Shown: positions 49,801 through 56,482 of the stretch, in pieces | Position numbering within the stretch: the stretch's first letter is position 1 | Layout of the letters: every line of letters begins with the position of its first letter | From: JACQFK01 sp964619955 | GTDB taxonomy: Bacteria; Planctomycetota; MHYJ01; JACPRB01 | Reading direction: 5' to 3' | Assembly (NCBI GenBank): GCA_964619955.1 | Contig: CAZUJF010000016.1 | Location: 45,179 to 109,178 of the forward strand | Length of the DNA: 64,000 bases | Notes under the pieces: generated by a model | Databases searched by the model: none | What the model saw: the letters and a program-made list of their open reading frames with translations, nothing else | Told to the model about the DNA's origin: nothing | Position numbers and translations under genes: made by a program

Positions 49801-51912
49801 CTCGGGGGCGATGACGCGGCCGCCCTCGTGGGGCACCGCGCCCGTCGTCTTCAGCAGCATCAGGCTGTCGTCGGGGGAGGCGACGTTGACGCGGCGCGAG
49901 CCGAGATCGTCCGTCAGGGCGCGGACGTCGAAGATCGCGTCGTAGCCGCGCAGCGACAGCTTGAAGCCGTTGCGGCCGTTCGCCGAGCCGTGGCAGGTGC
50001 CCGCATTGCAGCCCACCCGTGTGAGGACCGGGTTGACGTCGCGGATGAAGTCCGAGCGGAATACGCCCTGCGCGCCCGTGACGGTGACGGGCAGCGAGGC
50101 GGTCTGGCCGCCCAGCTTCGCCTCGAGCGTCCCCTGGCCGTCGGCCCGGGCCTGGACCAGGCCCGCCTTCGAGACATCCACCAGCGGGCCTGAAGCCTTG
50201 AGCTCGGCGATGCGGGTGACGTCGACCACCTCGCCCGTGGAAAGCCGGGCGCTGACGATGATCTGGGCGTACTCGTAGGGACTGCCCAGCGTGATCGTGG
50301 ACGGGATCAGCTCCAGCGAGGCCACCTTCGCGCCCGCGGGAAGCTGCTCCCGCTCCGTGCGCTCGTCGATCCGGAGCGCCGCCTTTACGCCCGCGGCCGC
50401 AACGGCCTTCGACTCGACGGGGGCCGGCGAGAACTCCCCGGCAGGCTTGCCGGTCTGGACGTCGAAGAGCCGGACCCGGCCGTCGGAGCCGGCCGCGGCT
50501 ACCGCTCCCTCTCCTGGGCGGAACGCCACGGAATAGACGATGGCCTTGTCCACGGGGATCTTCCAGAGCAGCTTGACACCGGCTTTCGTGTGCGCGTCCA
50601 GGACCTTCTGCTCCTCGACGCTGCGGGCGGACGCCGCCTTCGCCAGGATGGCCTTGACGTTCTCGGGGACGGCCGCGCCGGACTCGTAGGACCAGACCGC
50701 GACCTCGCCCTTCCCGTCCAGGCCGCTGCCCGCCGCGATGTGCTTCGCGTCGGCGCTGACGGCGACGCTCCAGACGCGGCCCTGCATCGGCTCCAGCTCG
50801 CGGATCTTGTTCGCATCGTCGCCGATCTGGCGCGCCACGATGCGGTGCACGCGGTAGATCTTCGGGGTGCCGTCGGCGCCGCCGATGACGACCTCGTCGC
50901 GCTTCGGGTGCCGCGCCACCGCGATCAGGCCGCCCTTCAGCGCGCCGGGGGTGATGGAGGTGACGTTGTCGATGAAGCGCTGCGTGGCGACCTCGATCAG
51001 CTTCACGGTGCCGTCGCGGCTCACGGAGACGAGGTGGGAGCCGTCCGCCGAGAAGGTCGTGTCGAGCGCCCAGTCGCTGTGGGCGTTGTTGTAGACGACC
51101 GCATCGCCCTTCTTCGCGTCGAAGGCGCGGACGGTGTTGTCGGCGCAGCCGACCGCGACGCGGGTGCCGTCGGGCGACCAGCTGACGCCGTAGGTGGTGT
51201 CGAAGGTGACGGAGATCGAATTGAGGAGCGACTTCTTCTCCACGTCCCAGACCTGGATCTCGCCGTCCCGTCCCGGGAGGCCGCCGGCGGCGGCGAGCTG
51301 TTTGCCGTCGGGGGAGAAGCGGACCGCCTGGATGCGCTCGGAGAGGCCGACCAGGCGCGCGACGCGCTCGGAGCCGTCCGCCTTCATCAGGAGGATCTCA
51401 TGGAAGCCGGCGACCGCGAGCAGCTGCCCGTCGGGCGAGAAATCGACCGAGGGGATGACGGGGGGCCGCGTGTAGACGGGCGGATGTTCGGGATCGAACT
51501 TGACCAGGGCGTTGGCGGGGGTGTCGTCCACGGCGCCCTCGCCGATCCAGCGCTTGATGACCTCGATGTCGGCGGCGGCGAGAGGTTTCTTCCCCTTGGG
51601 CATCTCCGCCTCGCCGTTCTTGGGGATGATCAGTTCGAGGAGGGCGCTCTTGGCGGGATCGCCGGGGGTGATGTTGACGTGTTTCGACTCGCCGGCGGCG
51701 AGCAGGCGCTCGCGGGTGGTCATGACGTAGCCGCCCTTGGCCTTGGCGGGCTGGTGGCAGCCCAGGCACTGCGCCTGGAAGAGGGGGCGGATCTGGCGCG
51801 CGTAGCTGACTTTCGTCGCGGCGGCGTCGGGCTTCTTCTCCTGCGCGCCCGCGGAGCACGCGGCGATGCAGACGAGCAGGCCCGCGAAGGTTCTTGCTGC
51901 GTTGAGTCTCAT
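46822..51912 (-). CDS. Large WD40-cytochrome-DUF1549-DUF1553 exported protein
   Basis: The protein has 1696 residues. An N-terminal signal or lipobox-like IAAC precedes a c-heme site CLGCH (49-53), a WD40-like propeller (about 150-530), Big2-like domains, a CNAGTCHG site with C-X4-CH spacing, DUF1549 (VYLDLTGLPPTADE), a CTKCHDHPFERW site, DUF1553 (YVNRLWGYLFG, FDVRHMMKLI), a long coiled coil, a discoidin-like domain and a final DUF1553-type tail. It is a periplasmic multi-heme protein typical of Planctomycetes, and its substrate is unknown. The internal ATG after residue 52 of the open frame gives a normal signal peptide. Confidence 0.85.
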   Translation of the reverse strand: MRLNAARTFAGLLVCIAACSAGAQEKKPDAAATKVSYARQIRPLFQAQCLGCHQPAKAKGGYVMTTRERLLAAGESKHVNITPGDPAKSALLELIIPKNGEAEMPKGKKPLAAADIEVIKRWIGEGAVDDTPANALVKFDPEHPPVYTRPPVIPSVDFSPDGQLLAVAGFHEILLMKADGSERVARLVGLSERIQAVRFSPDGKQLAAAGGLPGRDGEIQVWDVEKKSLLNSISVTFDTTYGVSWSPDGTRVAVGCADNTVRAFDAKKGDAVVYNNAHSDWALDTTFSADGSHLVSVSRDGTVKLIEVATQRFIDNVTSITPGALKGGLIAVARHPKRDEVVIGGADGTPKIYRVHRIVARQIGDDANKIRELEPMQGRVWSVAVSADAKHIAAGSGLDGKGEVAVWSYESGAAVPENVKAILAKAASARSVEEQKVLDAHTKAGVKLLWKIPVDKAIVYSVAFRPGEGAVAAAGSDGRVRLFDVQTGKPAGEFSPAPVESKAVAAAGVKAALRIDERTEREQLPAGAKVASLELIPSTITLGSPYEYAQIIVSARLSTGEVVDVTRIAELKASGPLVDVSKAGLVQARADGQGTLEAKLGGQTASLPVTVTGAQGVFRSDFIRDVNPVLTRVGCNAGTCHGSANGRNGFKLSLRGYDAIFDVRALTDDLGSRRVNVASPDDSLMLLKTTGAVPHEGGRVIAPEDTYYQILRAWVAQGVTLDVNSPRVTKIELLPVNPVVERVGSRQQMRVLATYADGKTRDVTREATIESSNAEVAVADRSAMMTSVRRGEAAVLARYEGSYAATTLTVMGDRKGFVWQAPPVHGRIDELVAAKWERMKILPSGTCNDAEFVRRVYLDLTGLPPTADETRAFIADASETRTKREALVDRLIGSEAYIDHWTNKWGDLLQVNRKFLASEGAVALRKWIRDEVAKNTPYDQFVRKIVAADGSNKENPAASYFKILRDPVTTTENTTHLFLGVRFNCTKCHDHPFERWTQDQYYETAAFFARTALKPDPASAGKNVGGTAVEGAKPVYEIVYEKPDGEITHERTRKVAPPKFPYDCKYEAPEKATRRQQFAGWLTSPDNFYFARSYVNRLWGYLFGTGIIEPIDDIRASNPPSNPQLLDHLAAEFVKSGFDVRHMMKLITKSRTYQLSVVANEWNRDDRTNYSHATAKRLQAEVLYDAVHAVLGAQTKAPGVPAGTRAAAFPDVGVELPSGFLATFGRPVRESACECERTSELRLGAVMALISGPTVADAIADAGNELPKVVAAEKDDTKLINEIFMRILSRPARPEEVKAVLEDMKAIQTDHEVVGRQLAKREEEWKVLEPKLQKDREEAIVKAKAELAAWEKEIAPRVAEEERKRQEHIAAREKDIKDYEAKLPEALAAFEKKLRKDVDWTPLVPSKLEASNGAKLVAQADLSVVASDKNGKGNYTFVAQTGLKGITGIRLEALEDARFPGKGPGRAADGNFVLTQFEVTAAPKDKPAEAAKVVLQNAKADFMQANFDVKNVIDGTPDNGTGWAVSPATGATHWATFELKTPLGFDAGTILTFTLRQTFNSPDYMLGRFRISLTTTPAPGLSLSDELRAIVSLEEAKRDEAQKTLLAKHFRTVDPEIAKRNAALGEAKKPLPVDPRLKELQASVATVSKPVPLDATLAQLRKDAEQSTKQVADVRLTTVQDLSWALINSPSFLFNR

Positions 51913-52012
51913 GCGATTCACCCCATCCCGATCGGGATCTGCCACGGACAAAGACCGATTACCCGGGGCTTGGAGGGTCCGGTCAGGAATTGTCCCCGGG
52001 GGCGGGGAATAC

Positions 52013-52405
52013 TCAGGCTTCGCGACGCCGGCTGCGGTGCCGCAGCCAGATGCTGAGGGCCTCGGCATTCACCTCGCCGCGGGCGACGGCGAGCGTGATG
52101 GAGGTCAGTTCGGCGGACGAGAAAGCGGGCTCCACGTCGTTGGCCAGCAGGAACAGGATGCACGCAAACGCTCCCACCCGCTTGTTGCCGTCGACGAACG
52201 GGTGGTTCATCATCAGGGAATGCATCAGCGCCGCCGCCTTGTCCGCGACTTCGGGGTAGAGATCCTCGCCCCCGAACGTCATCTGGGGGCGTGCGAGCGC
52301 GGCCTCGAGGGCGCCCCGATCGCGAAGCCCCGGGGAGCCCCCGAAGCGCCGGATCTGGCGACGGTGGAGTTCGAGCGCCTGCTCCAGCGACAGATAGGCC
52401 GTCAT
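52013..52405 (-). CDS. doc: Doc-like toxin (Fic/Doc fold)
   Basis: The protein has 130 residues. The catalytic motif is HPFVDGNKRVG, with the lysine typical of Doc kinases (which phosphorylate EF-Tu) rather than the glycine of AMP-transferring Fic enzymes. The N-terminal RGALEAAL and the late LLANDVE helix fit the Doc fold. The toxin gene follows its AbrB-like partner by an ATGA overlap, the usual antitoxin-first order. Confidence 0.9.
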   Translation of the reverse strand: MTAYLSLEQALELHRRQIRRFGGSPGLRDRGALEAALARPQMTFGGEDLYPEVADKAAALMHSLMMNHPFVDGNKRVGAFACILFLLANDVEPAFSSAELTSITLAVARGEVNAEALSIWLRHRSRRREA

Positions 52406-52647
52406 TTGGCCAGTTCGCGGAAGGCTTCGTCGTAGCGATCCATCACCGCATCCGCGAGCTTCCCGAAGCGGGGCGTCACCTTGCCGCGCTCAAAGAAGCG
52501 CACGCCCGGACGGATGGTCACCGCCCCCGTCTGCGGATGGACCGTGACATCGACCTCGGCGCCCTTTTTCAGCTTGAACTCCTTCACGACCTCCGCGGGC
52601 AGCGTGACCGCCAGGGAGCTGCCCGCCTGGACCAGCTTTCTCTTCAT
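52402..52647 (-). CDS. AbrB/SpoVT-type antitoxin
   Basis: The protein has 81 residues. The swapped-hairpin fold is indicated by KLVQAGSSLAVTLPAEVVKEFKLKKGAEVDV. It would bind the promoter of the pair and neutralise Doc through its C-terminal tail. Classic Doc partners are Phd, but AbrB partners also occur. An upstream ATG ten codons earlier is less likely because the preceding region is very A+T-rich and looks like the promoter. Confidence 0.85.
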   Translation of the reverse strand: MKRKLVQAGSSLAVTLPAEVVKEFKLKKGAEVDVTVHPQTGAVTIRPGVRFFERGKVTPRFGKLADAVMDRYDEAFRELAK

Positions 52648-52689
52648 ATAAGTATTTTGTATGTATTTGCTCCACAAATCAAGGGCTGC

Positions 52690-55647
52690 TCAGGGCGTCG
52701 AGCCGAGCAGGCCGCGGCGGGCCTCCCGGAGCGGCTCGCGCAGGGCGCCCGACAGCGCCTCGTTGAGGCGCAGCGCCTCCTCGAAGTGGCGCGCCGCGTT
52801 CGTGAAATGCTCGCGGCCCGCGCCCGCGTCCCCGAACTTCTGCAGATGCCGGCCCCAGTCGAGCGCCACCCGGCCGCCCTCGGCCCAGGCCTCCGTCGAG
52901 CGCGGGTTCTGCTTCAGGATCTCCGTCACGTCGTCCATCGCGTCCGAGAGCAGGCCCACCGACTCGCGCCCGGCCTGCTCCTCCTTCCCCGCCCGGACCC
53001 GGCGGATCACCGCCCGCGTCAGGCGCGCCTGATGCAGGTGCGGCGCCAGCTCCAGGGCGCGCGCGGCGTCGTCCGCCGCCGCCTCGAGGTCCCGTCCCCA
53101 GAGAAGTCTCACCTGCGCCCGCCGCTCCCAGAGCCCCGCGGACAGCGGATCGGACTTCAACGCCTCCTCCAGCGACCTCAGCGCCAGCACGAACTCCGCG
53201 GAGGCGTCCTCCCCCTTCCGGGCCCGGTGCGCCGCCGCCCGCGCGCGCAGCATCCCGCGCGTGAGGGAGATCTCCGGGCTCGTCGCCGTCCCCGACTCCC
53301 GGTCGAAGGCCTGCAGCTCCGGCGTGGGATCCTCGTTCCGCGCGAAGCGGTGCTCCGCGCGCACGCGCCGCACGTACCCCTTCACCGCCATCGCGGACAG
53401 ATGGCCGGGGAACGGCCCCAGGACCCGGTCCGCGTCCTCCTCCGCCCCCTGCCAGTCCCGCAGCGGATTCTCCCCCAGCCTCATGCGCTGCGTCCCCCGG
53501 ACGGCCCGCACCATCGCCCGGCCGACCCCGCCCGCCGCCGCAAGACCCAGACGGAGCGCCTCGCCGAAGTCGTCCTCCGCCGCCTGCAGATCCGCCTCCG
53601 GGTCCCGCCCGCTCTCGGCCTTGAGCTGCGCCCGGGCGGCGCGCGCGCGGCCTCGTCCCGTCCAGTGCGGCCCGTACCCCCGGTCGTGCACGATCGCGTG
53701 CGTGTAGATGCGCTCCGCGTGGTCGAGCGCCTCCTCCTCCGTCGCCATGCCCTCGCCGCCGCCCGAGAGCCAGGCCTCGCCCAGCGATTCCCAGGCCTCC
53801 TCCAGCGACGGGTTCGCCGAAATCGCCCGCGACAGCAGCTCGCGCGCCGCCGTGAACCCGCCCCGATGCAGCGCGAAGACCCCCTGCGCCGCCAGCACGT
53901 GGCCCTCCGTCAGACCCGGCGCGGGCTTCTCCCCCAGCTTCTCGCAGCCCCGGGCCAGCTCGTCGTGCATCCGCGTCAGATCCGGGTCCGCCGCCAGCAT
54001 CTCCGCCAGCCCCGGCCACCTCAGGCGCCGCGACGCCTCCGCCGTCATCACCCCCTCGCCCGCCGGGCTCCTCAGACGCGTCTCGGTCAGGCGCCGACCG
54101 AAGCGCTTCGCCTGGAGCAGGATCCGCTCATACAACGCGGGCGGATAATCCGGGGCCTTCGCCAGCGCGCGCTCCTGCAGCTCCAGCGCCCGGTCCTCGT
54201 TGAGCAGCGCCCGCTGGAAGCGGCCCATCAGATAATCGAGCTCCGGCTGCGACGGATCCGTCGCGACGCCCTCCACGTACGACGATTCCATGCGCGGCAG
54301 GAATTCCGACATGCGCTCGCCCGCCCCGGCCCGGCGCAGCCCGATCGCCGCCTCGAGCGCGATCCGCGAGAGGTCCCGGATCGCCTGCACCTTCGTCTCC
54401 TGCACGCGCACCAGCTTCTGCTCGCGGCCCGCGTCCACGCGCCAGAGCAGCAGCAGCGCCACGAGGACCGACGCGCCCACGGCCGCGCCCGCCCAGATCC
54501 GGGGATGGCGCCGCGACCAGCGCCGCAGCGTCCTCAGTCCGGTCTCCCCCTGCGCCGCGAGGGGCTCCCCGCGCAGGCAGCGGTCCAGATCCTCGGCCAG
54601 GGCCTGCGCCGTCAGGTAGCGGCGCCGCGGCTCCTTGTCCATCGCCTTGAGGATCACCAGCTCCGCCTCGCGCGGCAGGATGGGGTTCAGCGCGCGGGGC
54701 AGGGCCGGATCCTGATGGATCACCCGGTGCACCGTCTCCGCGAACGTCGCCCCGGCGAAGGGCGCCCGCCCCGTGGCGAGCTCGTAGAGCGTCGCGCCCA
54801 GCGAGTAGACGTCCGTCGCCCGCTCGCGCGCCGAGGCGTCCCCCCGCGCCTGCTCCGGCGACATGTACGCCGCCGTGCCCGCGACCAGCCCCTCGCGCGA
54901 CTGCGCGCCGTCCTGCAGGTGCGCCAGGCCGAAATCCAGGACGAACGCTCGGCCGTCGTTCCCGATCATGATGTTGCCCGGCTTCACGTCCCGGTGGATC
55001 ACGCCCTGCTCGTGCGCGTGGTGCACCGCCAGCGACACGGTGCGCATGATCTCGAGCGCCTCGCGCAGCGCCGGCTTCATCCGCCCCAGCGTCCGCCCCT
55101 CCACGTACTGCATGACGATGAAGGGGCGGCCCTTCTCCTCCGCCACGCGGTGGATCGACACGATGTTCGGGTGCGAGAGCCGCGCGGCCGCCAGCGCCTC
55201 GCGGCTGAAGCGCTGGCTGGCGGCCTCCCCGGTCGGCGCCAGGGCGGGCAGCTTGATCGCGACCCAGCGGCCCAAGCGGGTGTCCCAGGCCTTCCAGACT
55301 TCGCCCAGACCGCCCGTCCCGAGCGGCTCGACGCGGATGAATTCGGCGAGCCGGCGCTCGGGGTCCGCCCCCGCCAGCTCCACCTCGGGCGGGAGGCGCC
55401 GGTCCGGCCTGAAAAACGCGTACTCCTCGCGGTCGATGGACTGCCGGAGCCGCGCGATGTCCGCGGGATCCACGCCGCGCGCGAGCAGCGCGTCCTCGAT
55501 CTTCGTGCCGGCCGCCAGCAGCGCGGCGAGCTCCTCCTCTTTGAGCAGCCCCAGGCGCACCGCCCGCCCGCCCAGGTTGCGCTCCTGCTCGCCGCGGACG
55601 ACGCCCGCCAGCCGCCCGAGATTGGGACGGAAGGGACGCCCGCTCAT
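52690..55647 (-). CDS. Membrane Ser/Thr protein kinase with C-terminal TPR-like repeats
   Basis: The protein has 985 residues. Kinase domain about 103-370: glycine loop LGTGGLGEVWKAWD, catalytic K132, VIHRDVKPGN (HRD 218-220), DFG 238-240 and SPEQARG. A juxtamembrane region and one segment (about 384-402) follow, then TPR-like helices to the end. The kinase is on one side and the repeats on the other side of the membrane, so it probably senses an outside signal or partner. It starts 2 bases after the stop of its sigma factor gene, the order often seen for Planctomycete ECF-kinase pairs, and may phosphorylate that sigma factor. Confidence 0.85.
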   Translation of the reverse strand: MSGRPFRPNLGRLAGVVRGEQERNLGGRAVRLGLLKEEELAALLAAGTKIEDALLARGVDPADIARLRQSIDREEYAFFRPDRRLPPEVELAGADPERRLAEFIRVEPLGTGGLGEVWKAWDTRLGRWVAIKLPALAPTGEAASQRFSREALAAARLSHPNIVSIHRVAEEKGRPFIVMQYVEGRTLGRMKPALREALEIMRTVSLAVHHAHEQGVIHRDVKPGNIMIGNDGRAFVLDFGLAHLQDGAQSREGLVAGTAAYMSPEQARGDASARERATDVYSLGATLYELATGRAPFAGATFAETVHRVIHQDPALPRALNPILPREAELVILKAMDKEPRRRYLTAQALAEDLDRCLRGEPLAAQGETGLRTLRRWSRRHPRIWAGAAVGASVLVALLLLWRVDAGREQKLVRVQETKVQAIRDLSRIALEAAIGLRRAGAGERMSEFLPRMESSYVEGVATDPSQPELDYLMGRFQRALLNEDRALELQERALAKAPDYPPALYERILLQAKRFGRRLTETRLRSPAGEGVMTAEASRRLRWPGLAEMLAADPDLTRMHDELARGCEKLGEKPAPGLTEGHVLAAQGVFALHRGGFTAARELLSRAISANPSLEEAWESLGEAWLSGGGEGMATEEEALDHAERIYTHAIVHDRGYGPHWTGRGRARAARAQLKAESGRDPEADLQAAEDDFGEALRLGLAAAGGVGRAMVRAVRGTQRMRLGENPLRDWQGAEEDADRVLGPFPGHLSAMAVKGYVRRVRAEHRFARNEDPTPELQAFDRESGTATSPEISLTRGMLRARAAAHRARKGEDASAEFVLALRSLEEALKSDPLSAGLWERRAQVRLLWGRDLEAAADDAARALELAPHLHQARLTRAVIRRVRAGKEEQAGRESVGLLSDAMDDVTEILKQNPRSTEAWAEGGRVALDWGRHLQKFGDAGAGREHFTNAARHFEEALRLNEALSGALREPLREARRGLLGSTP

Positions 55648-55649
55648 GG

Positions 55650-56396
55650 TCAGGCCCCCCCGAAGAGCGCGTTCCATTCCTCCGCGAGCCCCTCGGGATT
55701 CTCGACGGACTCGCAGAGGATCGAACGCACCACGTGGCGGAATTCCTGCCGGGTGCGGGTGAGGTAGTTCTTCACGTCGTCGGAGGAGAGCCGCAGCTCG
55801 CGCCCGAGCTGCTCGTAGGACAGCGTCTCCCCGCCCTCCTCCAGGTCGTAGCGGCGGAAGACGTCGAAGTAGGCCTGCTTGCCCTGCGCCTTCAGCTGCT
55901 CCTCGAGCTTGCGCGTGGCGCGCACCAGGACCTCGTTGCGCCAGGCGGAGTCGAAGGCGTCCTCCGGGCTCATCGCGTCGACGTCCGGCAGGATCTGCTC
56001 GAGATCGGCCTCGGACAGATCCAGGCTCAGGACGCGCGCCCCGCCGCCGCGTTTCTCGCGGGACGCGTCCCGCACGCGCTTGGAGATGAAGTTGCGCAGC
56101 GCCCCCTTGAGGTAGGCGCGGAAGGTGCCGCGGCCCGGCTCGTACTGGTCCACCAGCCCGCCGCCCACGATGACCTCGGCGAAGAAGTCCTGGGTGAGGT
56201 CCTTGGCGTCCTCGTTCGAGGAGTTCCGGGTGCGCCGGACGAGGCAGTACACGGGCTTCCAGTAGAGACGCACCAGCCGCTCGAGCTCCTGTTCGCGGCG
56301 CGCCGGATCGGCGCCCCGCAGCACCGCGAAGGCGGTGTGGGAGGTGACGGGCAGCTGCTGGTCGCTGCCGCCGATTTCGGTGTTGGAATCACCCAT
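55650..56396 (-). CDS. ECF sigma factor paired with the Ser/Thr kinase
   Basis: The protein has 248 residues, long for an ECF factor. Region 2: NSSNEDAKDLTQDFFAEVI and TFRAYLKGALRNFISK. Region 4: LSYEQLGRELRLSSDDVKNYL. A central acidic linker (DLEQILPDVDAMSPEDAFDSA) separates the regions and could be the phosphorylation target. The next gene is the kinase, so sigma activity may be switched by phosphorylation rather than by an anti-sigma factor, as reported for other kinase-linked ECF groups. Confidence 0.85.
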   Translation of the reverse strand: MGDSNTEIGGSDQQLPVTSHTAFAVLRGADPARREQELERLVRLYWKPVYCLVRRTRNSSNEDAKDLTQDFFAEVIVGGGLVDQYEPGRGTFRAYLKGALRNFISKRVRDASREKRGGGARVLSLDLSEADLEQILPDVDAMSPEDAFDSAWRNEVLVRATRKLEEQLKAQGKQAYFDVFRRYDLEEGGETLSYEQLGRELRLSSDDVKNYLTRTRQEFRHVVRSILCESVENPEGLAEEWNALFGGA

Positions 56397-56482
56397 GGGT
56401 TCGCCGCCGACTCCTGATACCCGCTCCGACCTCTATCATACACGAAGCGCCGCGTCCGGCTTCTGATACGCTGTCCCCCGGC

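Noticed and set aside
46903..50193. Plus-strand open frame opposite the giant cytochrome gene
   Set aside because: A shadow frame. The minus-strand protein shows clear domains, heme motifs and a signal.
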